Position numbers and translations under genes: made by a program. Below, piece by piece: positions 25,373-39,300 of a stretch of DNA of 64,000 nt (position 1 is its first letter; every line of letters begins with the position of its first letter). The notes under the pieces were generated by a model. That model was not told the origin of the DNA. It saw nothing but the letters and a program-made list of their open reading frames with translations, and made no database searches. Source of the stretch: Apus apus (lineage: Eukaryota > Chordata > Aves > Apodiformes > Apodidae); the NCBI RefSeq assembly GCF_020740795.1, contig NC_067312.1:9070748-9134747 (forward strand), written 5' to 3'.

Positions 25373-27374
25373 CATCAGTGTTGCCAGCTTTCTGTGTGGC
25401 CACAGAGAGGGTCAGTGAACTGCTTTCATTGAAAAATAAACACTAAAATGAGAATTTGTTTTAGGCAGATCCATTCTAAGAGTTCCCATGCCAGCTTGGG
25501 AACAGAAATGAGTGGTCTGTGGCAGGTGGTCTCTGAGTTGCCACCACTAACGACACAATGTATATGGACCACTGCTAACTAAACATCTATCTCAGAGAAG
25601 TTTATATTCTGGGACTAAAACAGCTCAGTAGCTTCCTAACTGAAGCAGTCTCATGTCCATGTAGAATATGAATGCAGGACTGCAGCCCTCAAAACCTTGG
25701 CTGGGGCTCAGTTCCTCTCAGCCAAGTCATCCTTGACTTACTGCTTGTCAGTCTCAATCCAGAGGTTGTAATGAGCCACGTGTGCATGTACATGTAGGAG
25801 AACAGGAGTCCTGCCTCACCGTGTGGTGACACTTCAGCAGAAGTAATTTCACAGTGAAAAAACTGCCTCCTAATCAAGTCAGTAATGAGAGAGTTCATCT
25901 GTGAGGAAAAGAAGGAAGATTTTAATCTGAACAGAACAACATGTTGACTTTGGGCACAAAAGGAAGATAAATATTGAAATGTTCATTTGCTCCCATGTAG
26001 GACAATTTAAGGCTGCAGAGTTTGCATACAAGAAGCACAACAGGACAGGTAGAAAAGGTTTTCTGGGCTAGCTGAGCAATACACAGAGAGGGCATGCAGG
26101 CCAGCCTCAGGATGATGAGTACAAACTGTGGTTTTCTCTTATTCATCTCTTTTTCCAGAACATTCAACTCTTCTGTTTATTTTGCTTTCATAGACAAATT
26201 TTTTGTTTACTTTTATTTATCTTGGCTGGTATTGCAGTTCCTGTCAAATTAATTGCCACTCCAAGAAGACCATGCTAATGGGTGTGATAACACTTTCTCC
26301 TGCTTGTGATGTTATGGTACTCCAGGGAACAAAAGGATTACAGGTTGTACTTCACTCACTTGGATGGGCTGCTCTGCAGGAATGTAATGGAGAGGCCATG
26401 TGAAAAAGCTGTGGTAGCCAGGAAAGCTCTTGGCAGTACAGGACAGAGGGGAGAGCCTCTGAAGCCCCCCAGGGAGGCTGTAGGGAGAGTCTTACAGTGT
26501 GTGTGACCTGCAGCAGCTCTGGCTCCATTTGGAACAACGTCAAGGTCCAAAATGTGAGTCTCTACTCTCACTAATTAAACTGTAATATTTTGGTTGCTAC
26601 TGTTCGTGTGCCATAGTCCAGGGTGTACCAAGAGGGAAAGGAGAATGAGGAAATCTGCCCCATGTCAGCTACCAGACCAAAAGCATAAGCCAACACTGGC
26701 AAAACTGCACTACACAGTCTTAACAACAGCTCCAGAAGTATTTTTTCAAGCTATATTCTGAATAAATGAATGTCTGAGCAGGGCTGTAGCAGCAGATATC
26801 AGTGGTGAAGGAATGGTGCCTTACAAGTTCAGCAAGTGTTACAGCTACACTTTCAAGGACCTTGACAACTATCCTGCCAAGGATAAAGCACAGAGCTGGA
26901 AACATCTATCAGACCTCGGGCTAATGGAGAGCTATTGCAGTCACCAGGATGTGTGATCACTTCCTCTAGTGGGTCAAATCCCGAGTGGGAAGTCATGAGT
27001 GGTTAACACAAAAGATTTGGCTCCCAACTCTGGGTAGTACAGGTAGCCTGTGCCATTGTCTGGTGATTTTCAAACATGTGCATTTATCTTTTATCCTATG
27101 CTCCTCATTCCTGGGAGAATTTCTTCAAAGACAACCCCTGGAAACCTCACACCCTCTGCTCCTCACCTTCTGACACAGTTCTGCATTCAAACCACCATGT
27201 GTCAGACTGATCCTTAGAATTTCACTCCTTTCTTCTGCTCCATGGATCTTCATCCAGATGTCAGTTCTTGTCTTGCATTGGCTGTAATCACTACAAAACA
27301 GGCCTGTGTCCTTCAGCTCTGCGAGGCACAAAGGAGTCCACATCTGTGTTTAGGTGGCTCATTCTCCCTTACAG

Positions 27375-27658
27375 CAACAGAGAGGAGCAGGTGGGGAAGG
27401 TGGGGAAGCTTCTATAGGAAGCTGGCTCAGTGGAGGTTTGATACCAGGAAAAGGTTTTTCTCCTGGAGGGTGGCTGAGCATTGGAACAGGCTCCCCAGGA
27501 AAGGGGTCACAGCACCAAGCCTGCCTGAGTTCAAGAAATATTTGGATGGTGCTCTCAGGCACATGGTGTGATTCTAGGGGTGCCCTACATAGGGACAGGA
27601 GTTGGACTCGATGATCCTGATGGGTGTCTTCCAACTCAGCGGATTCTATGATTCTATA
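27375..27658 (+). mobile_element. CR1 LINE 3'-end fragment with intact tail
   Basis: The plus frame carries FDTRKRFFSWRVAEHWNRLP, the end of CR1 ORF2. It is followed by the 3' UTR (ttggactcgatgatcctgat) and the repeated tail gattctatgattctata at 27642-27658. It is better preserved than most copies here. Confidence 0.92.
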
Positions 27659-28267
27659 AGGAAGAAACGCACAAAAACCACAGCAAAAACCTAAGGAAAT
27701 GGGCTCAGGAGGAATCGCAAAGCCTCCCTGGTTGTTGTAGAGCCAACATCTAACAGTCCAGTTAGTCAACATTTTTGCTGAAATCACTTTTCAGCCACAT
27801 ATGGCCATCTTAGGAAATGGGAAACTTCTGCAAAAAAGTTTAACTATGCCCACATCTCTGGAGCACAGTGCAAAGTGAGCCAGGTGATGCTCCCCAGGTA
27901 CAGTCACATTGGGCAAACCACCAACTCCAGCTTGCAGGTCTGGTCCATATAGCCTCCTACAAAGTCATGCTGGGTGGAGAAGTGCTACTTCAGACACAGA
28001 CAAGGCTGGAAGACATAGTATGAGTTAACTCGTAGCTGTCTCTAGTCCAGGCTCTCTTTGTGACATTAATTTTCTACAAGACACTGAAACTAGCAGCTGA
28101 TAGATAAAAGATGCTCAAGAGCCAGAGACAGACCTGCTCCAATAGGAAACCTGTTCAGCCACAAAGGCAAAGAATAAAAAGTGAGATCAGGTAAGAAACT
28201 GAAAAACCAGAGGGTGAAGGGGAAGATGACAGAGCACAAAGGAATAGCTGTCACCTTACACCAGAAA

Positions 28268-29335
28268 AATAGAACACAATAGACTATTTCAGTCGGAAGA
28301 GACCTCCAGCAATCATCCAGTCCAACTGCCTGACCACTTCATAGCTGACCAAAAGTTAAAGCATGATGATTAAGCACTGACAGGCTTGGAGCATCAACCA
28401 CCTCTCTAGGAAGCCTGTTCCAGTGTTTGAACACCCTCTTGGTAAAGAAATGCTTCCTAATGTCTAGTCTAAACCTCTCCTGGTGCAGCTTTGAACCACT
28501 CCCATAAGTCCTACCACCGGTTCAGAGGGAGAAGAGGTCAGCACCTCCCTCTCCACTTTGACTCCTCAGGAAGCTGCAGAGAGCAATGACATTCCCCCTC
28601 AGCCTCCTTTTCTTCAAACTAGACAAACATAAATCCTTAGCTGCTTCTCACAGCACATTTCTTCCAAACTTTCACCAGTTTTGTTGCCCTCCTCTGGACA
28701 CATTCAGGGATTTTCACATCCTTGTTAAATGGTAGTCCCCAGCATTGCATATAGCAGTCAAGGTGAGGCTGCACCAGTGCTAATTACAGCAAGACAATCA
28801 CCTCTTTTGACTGGCCAGTCATGCTGTGCTGACCTGACCCCAGGATGGAGTTTGCCTTCTGGGCTGCCAGGGCACAAACTGCAAGGCCTCTTGTCCCTAG
28901 AGAGAGTCAACAGCACCTCACAGTTTGGTATCTTCAGCAGACTTGCTCATGGTGAATTCAAATTCTACATCCAGCTCACAGATAAATATATTGAACAGGA
29001 CTGGCTGTAGGATTGAACCCTGAGGAACACTGCTGGTGACTGGTTGCCCGCCAGATGTAGCCCCATTCACTACAACCCTTTGAGCTCTACCCTTCAGCCA
29101 CTTCTTCACCCAGAACACCATGAATCCTTTCATTCCACAGATGGACAACTTGTCCAGAGGATGCTGCAAGGGACAGTGTCAAAAACCTCCTTAAAATCCA
29201 GAAAAAAATATATCCACTCCCTTCCCTTCATCCACTAAGCTGGTGACCTTGTCATAGAATGATATCAAATTAGTTTAACAGGACTTACACTTTGTGAACC
29301 CATGTTGACCATGCCCGATGGTTGCATTATTCTTC
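28268..29335 (-). mobile_element. CR1 LINE, longest copy, reverse-transcriptase region partly preserved
   Basis: The copy is about 1.07 kb. The minus-strand frame at 29169-28918 keeps reverse-transcriptase landmarks: [20 protein letters not shown], then FNIFI, then SKSAEDTKL, a changed form of the usual (F)ADDTKL. Lower coordinates hold the ORF2 C-terminal and 3' UTR segments, ending near 28268. The catalytic-site change and further stops show it is inactive. Confidence 0.93.
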
Positions 29336-30427
29336 AAATAATGTAATAAAACAATTTGGCTGAATTACCCTTTGAGATGTGGGCTGGGGGACACACCTGG
29401 TGATGTTGCCCAAACACCTGGAGTAGAAGGCCACAGATTTTGTACCTTGGGCAGAAAGATTAAACACCCTGGAACTGCACCTCTGTAGGCCATGCACTGA
29501 GGCATCCGGTAATGGGAAGAGAAGTGAAAAATAAACATGGTTTAAACTCACGGCTTTTGTACCTTGGAGATTGCAGTTCTCTAACACTTACCATGTGTTA
29601 GCAGAAATACTTTCTAAATTGAAGGTTTGCATTAATCCAGCCACACTCAAATGCCTTGGTCAACAACCCAACAACTCCACAGCTCCAAGTCCCTCAGGAA
29701 AGCATCACAGCAGAGCTTGGATGAGAAATTAGCAGCAAGAAAATAACTTTCTTTCCCCACACTGGGCCTCTGTTTCACTTCAGCCTCCTCAGAGAGCTAG
29801 CCCCCTTCCAGCATGATCTCTGCAGCACCCTGATGATGTGATCATGGTTGCCTCATATCTGGAGATGATCCATGTGATTCACCCACAGCTCTTCCAGGAC
29901 TTTGAAGCTTTCATCCTCATCCTCACTGCTCGTTTTTGTTTTCTCACTTGAGAGAAAATAACATAGATGACTGACAAACACACAAGGTAAGGAGTCTGTT
30001 CCATGGTCACCATGTGCAAAGGTTACAGGCATCTAACAGCACTGGGTGGTGGGCATGTGGGTGAGATGCTGTGGCTGCATCTTCACCCAGCAGCTTCCAC
30101 TAGCCAACTCTACTCCCTGGAACAGCGCACATTTTCCTTCGAAACCAGAAAGACCAACATAATCGCCTTCTCCTTCCCAGAGGTGAGTAACAGCACAGGT
30201 TCACAGGCACTTTGTGAGCTGGTTTACAGCAGTGAGTCAGGATTAGCTGTTTGAGCCAGGTTTGCCCGAGGGGAAGAGAGACACCTCGAAACAGCCAGAA
30301 GGCTCTGAGGACTGGGAGGGTTTGATTAAGAGCAGAGGGGCAAGATAGTCAGCATAGACCCTTGCTTTTGTGAATTAAAGTAAAATAAAGTTGTTAACTA
30401 ATAATTATCTCACTCAACTATCCACTC

Positions 30428-30503
30428 TTTTTTTTTTTTTTTTTTTTCTCTTTTCATTTTGGTTTGGGGTGGGTTTGTTTTGGTTTGGTTTGGTTTGGTT
30501 TGA
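30428..30503. repeat. Poly-T run followed by (GGTTT)n
   Basis: Twenty T in a row at 30428-30447, then GT-rich sequence and several GGTTT units up to about 30502. Such tracts vary in length and can cause assembly slips. Confidence 0.95.
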
Positions 30504-31772
30504 AGTAGGTTTATTTAACCATGGGGGAAAACAAGCAAGAACTGAGCTTCAGCAGTTGGCAGCTGAATATGGAAAGGTTTGTGTCTAACCCAACATGTCT
30601 AACCAGATGGGAGCCCTATGCAAAAATGTCGTGCTTAGCCAAAATACGCTTTTCTCTCTGGAAAGCCTAGTCACCTTTTTTGCCAATTCCATTTGAAAGA
30701 GAAGCTTTGAAAACCAAGATTTTCTTCCAAGTAAAAAAAAAAAAATAATAAATAAAATAAAATCATTTTTAAAATACATATCTTTTGCAACTCTAGGATG
30801 CTGTTATCACACGTGACAGCTTCCCAGTATCACCCTACGAGACTTACAGGAGCATGATTTAATTACTTCATCTTGCCACTTCTCCATGACTTTAGGACTT
30901 CCAGTATCCCTGATTGAAAATGAGCTTTTCTGTGCATGGCAGTGATCTGTTTTCTGATGGCTTGCACAATTGTGGATGCTCTGTCATCCAAAAAATGCCA
31001 TCCTTAGTAATATCCCCCTCAGTGGGGTCAATAACACCATCTCAGTCCTCTATCCAGCCAGAGACTTCTATGAAATTTATAGGAATTCTTCCCCCCTGCC
31101 GCACCTCCCACTCTTCCATGTTGACCTGCAGTGGGCCAAGCGGTTCAAAGGTGGCAAGGGAGCAGAGAGATGCATGTGTTCACCCTCTTGCACACACAGA
31201 CTAAATGATCACATAATCCTGGTCTCCTGGGGAAACCAGACAGAAGTGGATAATCATCTCCTCATTGTATGTCTCCAAGAGTAAAATTATTCCCTGCAGG
31301 AGAGATCGCTTCTTGTGTGGGTAGATTTCTGTACTGCAGAGCACTCAGACACTAAAAACAGGAGATGAGGAGAACCATGTGAGCTCCATACCCAAGGCAG
31401 AGATGAAGCTTGTTTTGAAGAGATGATAGCTTGTTTGCACATATCACTCTGGAAGATTTTTCCTGGGATTCCTCTGAAAAAAAACTAAACAAAACCTCAC
31501 AGGAAAAATTATTGAGAATTGTTTGTTATCTGCTTGGTCTACAGTAGATACTGCAAGGTGCAGACAAGAGCTCATCTGCAACCCAAACTTTCCCTCAGAG
31601 ACACCTCTGCCCTCTTTGGCATGGAACATCTGTGATGCCAGAAGGGAAAAGAATAGGAGACCAAAGCTACTAGCAAGGGCATACATCATCAAAGAAGATC
31701 CCCCTCTCTTTTCATTCATTTCCTTGTTCATGATTTTTCCTGGCTTTGAAGTGGAGTTTCTCAGTGATGTGT

Positions 31773-31802
31773 TTCATGATGCTTCATGATGCCTCATGAT
31801 GC
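31773..31802. repeat. Three 10-bp tandem units (ttcatgatgc)
   Basis: Two identical units are followed by one with a single change (ctcatgatgc). Confidence 0.95.
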
Positions 31803-34553
31803 AAATGTGCACAAGGCAAAGGAGGTAAGGAAGGAAAAGGAGATGATACTGGAGAAAATAACAGACGGTTTCTGACCTACAAGTCTTCTTGAAGGACCCT
31901 GAGAACCTTCTGCTGCTGTGTCATACACGTGCAATACTTCCAGATGTGGTGACGGGGAGATGGATGTTCAGCGGGAATAAATTAGAAAGTGGCCTTGGGG
32001 ATGAGGGAATGTGGGAAATGTATTAGGAAATAAAGGTACTGGCTCAAGAGCAGAAGCTCCTTTCAAAACACCAGGAGGGTGCAAAAAGAATTGCACACCA
32101 AGAGGGGACAAAAAACAGCTTGGGTGAAGGAGATGTGGTCCAGGCCCACAAGGTGCTCCAGGCTAGGCCATGGCATGGTAAATGTCTGGCAAAGGCAGGG
32201 ACAGGCAAGCATCAGGGGATGGGAACTCACCTGCCTCTATCCCTTCTTCTGCCTCCACCATACAAAAGTCTCTTGTGTGCCCCCAACCTGTGAGATCTTC
32301 ATTGACACAGGCTTCAATGAGAGAGGAAGGGGAAGGGGGAATGAAGGATTTAGACAAGTTTGTTCAAAGCTCAGCTGAAATGCCTGACTGGGTGTGCTGG
32401 GTTGGGAGGTGAGGAGACAGTTAGGACCCTCTCAAAGAGAAAGGTTTGGGTACAGTAGGAGGAGGAGGAGCCTGGACAAGGTCAGAGACCTTGGTGGTAG
32501 ACGGATGGAGTGAGAGAAGCTGGTGGAGGAACAGAGCCCAAAGGATCCATGGGACATCACACAAGCTGTGTTCCTGATCCCCTGCCATGGCTCTTTTTTC
32601 CAGTGACCAGCTCTCAGCTGAGCATCTTTGAGGGCTGAGCTCAGTTCCCACATGTTTAGGGCATAGGTGACCATAAAGCTGTGTTACCTTGGCTCAGGAA
32701 AAGGCTCTCATTACCACCGCTCCCATTGTAGCTTACTTTCCTCCCAGGGGCTGACAGAGCTGCAAACATTTCCTTCTCAAAAATGAAAGGAAGAAGCTGT
32801 GAAGAGACCAAGCCCTGAAGGGAAATAATAAACAAACCCATGACAGCATCACCTCTTTGATAAAATGCTGGGAATCTTTTAAGAGAGCTTCTCAGAAAAA
32901 CGTGGCTGGCCACTAGCCTGGAGCAAGAGCTCCAGGATCCTCCATGCTCCCAGATTCCCAGCTTGATTTATTGGGGCTAGTCCTCCCCCACTGCCTCCAT
33001 GACCAACAAGGATAAATGTGGTGGAAGCACTGTGATAGGACTGAGGGGGGAGGAGATGAGAGGGAAAAACAAGGAGTAGGAGGAAGAGGAAGAGTGCCTT
33101 AATGAAAAAGAGGAGCAGGACAAAACCTGGAAGAAAAATTAATCTCAGAGATGCCGAAACACGGAAGAGGAGCATAAAAGGGCTGAGTGGAGAAGAGGTC
33201 ATGGGAAGGGAAAATAACTGAGCCACTTAACCAGAAAGATTGAATAGCAAATATTGTGTACAGGCTGTCTTCATCAGCGCACAACACTATCTTCAGCGAA
33301 CACCTTCTCCCTGCCTGCCCAGGGGCAGGGTGGTGCTGTTTTCTCTACTTTAAAGGCACACAGAGGCTCATGCCCAGACCAGCAAAGGGTCTCGGGTGTG
33401 GGAAAGCTCTGTGTCTCTACTCTCACTTCCAGGCACCCAGTTTCCATGGTGCAGGAGAGACTTGAGAGCCCTATAGCACAAACAGAGCAAGCCACCCCTC
33501 CCAGAGCCAGCTCCCATCTCCTGTAACCAAAGCAGTCCCCATGCTTTCCGTCCTGTATAATTTCCCCATGGTTATGGAGACAAAACTAATTTTTTCCCCT
33601 TCCTTCTACAGTTCAGGATAGATTTGAGAGCCTTGGTTTTTTATTTTATTAAATCCAGACACTTTCACCAAGAGTGGGATTCAAAGCCTTAAAATCACTG
33701 AACTACCATCAAGCAGAACTGTTGTTGCCCTTTTTCCTTCAGGGCCAAGGTCTCTCTTGCTTTGCTGCTTTCTGTCCCATGGATTTGCTTCCCAGTAAGC
33801 TCAGCCTGAAAGTAGAAGAAGTGGGAGACAGCATCACCCAGGCAAGAGCCTTGCACTTGAGGTAATTAGGGATCCTACAGCCTTTCACAGAAACACTTTA
33901 GTTTGTGAATCTCTGCAGGGCGATACAAAAGCCAGGTTCTTCTGGCCAGGAATCCTTGGGATGCACTGGAGCAGCAGTGCTGCTCCTAGAGGTCAAGAAG
34001 CAGCTTAGCTGGGCTTTAATGGTCTGTAGTTCTGTTGTGGAGCAGGTGCTAGTACTTTTGTCCTCCTGGCTCAGGGGCAGGTTGTCAATGTGGCTTCTCC
34101 TCTCCCATCAGCTTCTTTCCTTCTGGATGGCCAGTAAAGCTGTAAACATTTCCTGAGTTATCATAAAGTGAATGAGACAAAAGAACTCAGACACACAACA
34201 ATTTGGTTGGATATTGCCTAAAGCAATGCAGGAAGAAAGGGAAAGCAAAGTTAAAGGGGAACAGAAACTCTGCCCTTCTGTGACGAGTGGAGTTCAGATG
34301 TTGTGAGTGAGCCCAGGAGGTTTAAGTGAAATTGTAATTGTTTCAGGGACTGAGCTGATGCCTGCCAAGACAGAAAATTCAGCTATTACAAGCTGTCCTA
34401 ATGATTCATAACTGAGAGGTGAGTGTTACATAGATATGAGCCATTTGGGATACTTACCATGCTCCAAGTTTGAGGCTCCTGCTCAAGGACAGGACACAGT
34501 CAGAATAAGAACCCGAAATGTGAAATGACATGTTTCTGTGACTGATGCCTGAG

Positions 34554-35026
34554 TGTACTGGGTTCAGATAGGACAGGGAAACCAGCCTGCCCTTTTTGCT
34601 CAAACTATTTGTCTTTTAGCTCTGATAGCCCAGGCTGAGCCTTAGCTGCTGTCTCTGGCAGGGAACATCTGCCTGGGGTCATTCCCCAGAAATGGAAGCC
34701 AGAAACCCAAGATTCTTGGGCTTCCCTGCAAGGTTGTCCAGAAAGGTGTTACTACATTCTCAAATACAGCTTAGAACAGCTGAAGATCTCCTGAGACTAG
34801 CCAAGCCTGCCTGGCAGGGAAGTTGTCTCCCAGTGAGAATATTAGAGAAAGAGAAGTGTTAATTATAAGGCAACACTGGTGTTTCTCCTTGAGACAGTGG
34901 TTGCACCTCCAATTATAAACCAACGAACTCTTTTTAGTTAGCATGTAAATGCACTGCTACTCTGGCTCCTCAAGAAAGCTGGTTTCAACCAATTCTGTCA
35001 CAACTCAAACCAAACCAAGGAGAGTA
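34554..35026. mobile_element. LTR-like or inverted-end repeat segment
   Basis: The left end starts TGTACTGGGTTCAGATAGGA on the plus strand. The right end, read on the minus strand, starts tccttggtttggtttgagtt. Both resemble the 5' ends of bird ERV LTRs, and both then pass through a gaaaccagc string. It may be a decayed solo LTR in either orientation, two LTR pieces head to head, or a short element with inverted ends. No coding sequence is seen inside. Confidence 0.35.
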
Positions 35027-36559
35027 CCTGGGAGCTCAAAAGCCACCTCATCCATGTGTTTTTTATTGTTCCCTGTTCAACATTCCTAAAGAGGATAGGG
35101 AGGTACTTGTGGCTGTTGTTGGAGATGGGGTACAGAGGTAGGCAGACCTTTCATCTATTCCCTGTGCCATTTTTAAACCTCTATAGAAACAGGCATCCTA
35201 CCACAAAGGAAATAGAAATATGGAGATTTGTCAAATTTCTGCTTCTGTCCAGGCTATATTTTCCTGGGGAGGAATTCAGCTCCAGCCCAGTGATTTCCAG
35301 GGCTTGGCCCAGGTACACTCATGTAGTGTGCTAAAATGATATTTACATGGGGTTTGAATCTGTGACACAGGCTCTTCAGGAGACCTCAGCCCTTCTGGAG
35401 CAGCTAGAGCCAGGCAGGACTCCCTGACACATCTGAAATTGATCCAGACCCCCACACTTAGCCATCTGAATTGAGCTTCATGATGTTGTTTGCCAAACTG
35501 AGCAGATCCATGGGCTTCTAGACTTCCTTTGGCTGTTAGTTGTCCTTGCACTACACTTGTCTCGTGAGCTGCAAGGCTCAGATACACACTATGGTGTGTT
35601 TTCCAAGCTAAGCTGTTCATCCACATAGGCACTGGGCTGGTCTGCAGTGCCTGTCATCTTCTCAGCACTTGGAGCATCTGTGCTAAGAGGCAGCAGACAC
35701 GTGTGAGAGGTTTGGCAACACGTCACTTTGTGCCCCTGTTTCTCAGAGATAGAGGAGACTGTGTTATCTTGCATTTTCACCAGGGACAGAGTGAGTAATT
35801 TAAAGAGTTAGTGGTGTTCCAGGCACAGACAAGTGGATAAATGCTGAATGTCCTAAATTAGAAGAGGGTAAATGCTGTCAACAGACATACACCTGGCCTA
35901 CACTCAGTACTTTTCCTGGAGCAAAAAGGTTTTTAGGATGACAAGACCTGACCAGTCCCTGAGCAATCTCTCTGCCCCACCCCATTCTTGCGCATGAAAG
36001 CCGCACTACATACAACAAGGGTCACAGGACTCAGAGGCACACTTTCCTTCCTGGGGGTGGATAGTGGGAGCACACTGGAAGTCCTTACACCTCCTGATTC
36101 ATACTTGGGACTCATATCTTATGTCTGGATTGCAGCTTTTCAGCTGCCACCAGGGTAACATAAGAGTGAAAACAAGTCATCCCACAACACCCAAGCAATA
36201 GATATGGGCATCCATGGCACTGACTGCTGGGCAGCAGATAAGGCATCCTTACCTGTTCTGGATGCAAGGGAAAGGTCCCACTCTAGCCTCCAGGCAAGAA
36301 CTCTCCTCCTCCCCCCTTGTGTCAGGATGGTTAACTCCATACAAAGGGTGCCTGCTCCTTTATGATCCACCAGCTACAAAGTCTGGTGTCACTTAGCCAT
36401 GCAGGTCCTGCGAGCCAGCTGGCCTGGGCTGGATTCATATACTTAGATGAAATGAGCTTTGTCTCAGTGCTTTGACTGAAAGATTTTATGCAAGCAAAGA
36501 AAAGAAGTCAGGCACTTTCATTTGAGACAATCAAGTGCAGAGGAGGGAGGGACATTTTA

Positions 36560-36607
36560 TGTGATCCTTATGGTACTCTTACAGCTTGAGATATTCTATG
36601 ATTCTAT
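36560..36607 (+). mobile_element. CR1 3'-tail scrap
   Basis: Only the terminal tail gatattctatgattctata and a short diverged stretch before it resemble CR1. Confidence 0.45.
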
Positions 36608-36867
36608 AGAAAGTTTCCCAGATACCAAGGAAGATGCTTCACCTTGTTCCAGGTCAACAGTATGAAGCAAGTGACTACTCTGGCAAGGCAGGGAGAGAGT
36701 AGAAGATGGGGTAGATGGGAACTGTGCAAAACCCCTGTGGGGACCTAAGGTTTTTTGTGATCCTGCAACAAATAAAACCATCATCTCACATTTCTTTTTA
36801 TATTTTCAGAGGTATAGCCTCATTGGCAGTCTTTAGCCAGAAAGCTTGTTCTCCTTGTCCTCCTCCT

Positions 36868-36906
36868 TTTATTTATTTATAATAATAAATAAATAAATAA
36901 ATAAAT
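36868..36906. repeat. (TTTA)n/(TAAA)n self-complementary simple repeat
   Basis: TTTATTTATT is followed after a short centre by five to six AAAT units, so the two halves can pair into a hairpin. Confidence 0.9.
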
Positions 36907-39225
36907 ATCCATTCACCTCCTTTCTCAGATTCTCAGCCTCAGCTGGACAGGTTCTGCTGGGGTTCTGCAGGTTCTGCTTGCTTCTAAGAGAGCAGAATTT
37001 GTTGCTGTACAGGATGAAGTCTCCATTGCCCTTCCCTGACACTCTCCCAGGGCAATTAGCAGTCTCCCAGATTGAGAAAGGATCAGGTCCTCAGGGTGAG
37101 CATGGAGCAGAGTGCTGGTAAAGCAGAGAGTGGGCTGGTCCCTCTCACCCAAAGGAGCTACAATTCAGGTAGTGGACCCCTAAAAAATGCTAATGCCCAT
37201 TGCCATAAGATATCCCTAGGGCAGAAAGTAAGAATGGATCAAAAAAAGACCTCAGGGCAAATGTTTTCAAGGGTAGTTTCTGATTTGCGTGTTCTTGACG
37301 CAACCTCCAGCTAAGAAAGGCCCTGTCACACGGCTCACCAGACACGGAGAAAGTACAACCAAAGGAGAGATCACACCACGTTTGTCCTACCTCCCAGGCT
37401 TTCCTACCACAGCACAGCAACCTGGGAGCAGTAGCCCACTGTAGCTGCACCAAGCTCCAGGAGCTGCAGATGAGATTCTATGTCCTGACTGGATCCTTTA
37501 ACCCCACAGATGCTGATGGGGAGCTTAGCAAGCCACAGCTGCAGCCAGCAAGCACAGGCAGCTCAGGCACCAAGGGAAAAGCTGAGCAGGAGAGGGAGGA
37601 AACGACAGCAGCCAGGTTGGAGCCAAGATGAGGGGGAGGCTGGTCACCAAGACAGGGTGCCCTGCAAGAGGGAGTGTTTTAAGGTGACACCTGAATTTCC
37701 CAATGTAACCAATGACTGATGGGGGGATTAGAAGGATCCCCATCACAGTTCAGACTCCCACACCTCTTGCACCCGGGTTTACCAGATACTTTCTGCAAGT
37801 GCGTATACTCACTCAGTGGGATTTGCAAGCACGCCTAAAGGGATAGGACCACATTCCCTTCATTGCCCACATTCACCCATTCCACAGGTGCAGAATTCCA
37901 TTTGGTGTTATTTTCCACTTACTTCCCCACAGGTATTGCTGACATACCTCCAAGTACATTTCCCAGCTTACTGGGCTCCAAAGGCTCCAAAATTGGCTCT
38001 GTCTTCCCATTCATGTTGATGTAACTTTTTGGTAAGCGTTGTTTATGCTGGATTCCATAACCTGCATAATTTCATATAATAAAATTTCTGAGGTGTCTGT
38101 GTATCTCGTTCAATGCCTGCTCTGTGCAGCTCATTTTCAAAATACCAGACACCTCTGTAAAAAAGAACACAAACAGATAAACAAACAAACAAAACCCCAA
38201 GGGAAACGGGTACTGCAAGGCTGCCTTAATGTACAGCAAATATGGGATCATGGGGTTTAATTCAGTGGTGCAGCAGCTCTTCGCTTGGAGGTGTTTTGGT
38301 CACGTATCTGCACAGACCTATCCAAATGTGAATGCAGGCTCTGAGCCTGTTCATGCAGTCCGTGCTGTTTCACTTGTAGGGTGAGGACTTTGATGCTGGG
38401 GACATGCTGCTTTCAGCAACCAAGACAATTTTCTGTCAAGATGGGTTTATGGAGATCAGACTCTGATTTTATTTTTTTTTAATTCTTTGAAAATATAAGG
38501 AAAACAGATCAAAACCAACTTTTTAGCCCTAAGCTTGTTATACAGTTTAACAAGGGAACTCAGACTTTCATTCCTTCCTTAGATTGCTGTCAAAAGCCTG
38601 GAGGAAAAACTTAGTCACCCAAGCTTTGCAAACAAAAGAATGTGTTCAAATCTTTCTTGACCAAACTTTGAATCCACCTTCACACTCTAATTTGATTTAC
38701 AACGATAAATACAAGCCACACCACAAAATTTTGTTGGCAAAGTATTTCACCTGCTTCATGATAAAAATGTTTTCCTTTAAAATAATTTAGTCTTTCACTC
38801 TATGGCTTTCACACCTTTATGCTGTTGATCTTCCCTTTTGCAGTGTGTTTTTTTTTTATTATTTTATCACTAGACATGAAACTATTTGCAATCTGTTCAC
38901 CTCATTTGCCTATATAATAATCCTTCAGTCCGCTGGACTTAGGTGTTTGTGCTCACTTCTCCAGCCAGATTGATTTTTTGCAGTGGTGACAAGGCACATG
39001 ACAGCAGCTGGGTCACAAACACATCTGCCTGGAGTTCCTTTATGTCCTCCTCATATACATACCCTGCACCTGGAGAAACCCTTAAGAGGAACATTGTTCC
39101 TGAACTGAAACTCGAATGGAGAAGAGGGAAGAGGAAGTTCCCATTCAACAAGGACTCTGTGGTGTCAGGAAGGAATGTTATTATTCTCTGCACAGTAAGC
39201 AATAAACAGAGAAAGTGATTTAATT

Positions 39226-39300
39226 AGAATCATAGAATCATTTAGGTTGGAAAAGAGCATTGAGTCTAAATCCTCCTGTGAGCATACAGGGGCTCCTAAA
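39226..39300 (-). mobile_element. CR1 LINE 3'-end scrap
   Basis: The plus strand reads agaatcatagaatcattt and then aggttggaaaagagcattga, the tail and first part of the CR1 3' UTR. Similarity fades after about 75 bases. Confidence 0.8.

Noticed and set aside
30240..30420. Possible LTR 3' end (aaagtaaaataaagttgtt)
   Set aside because: The AATAAA-type ending alone is weak; no LTR start or target-site duplication was found.
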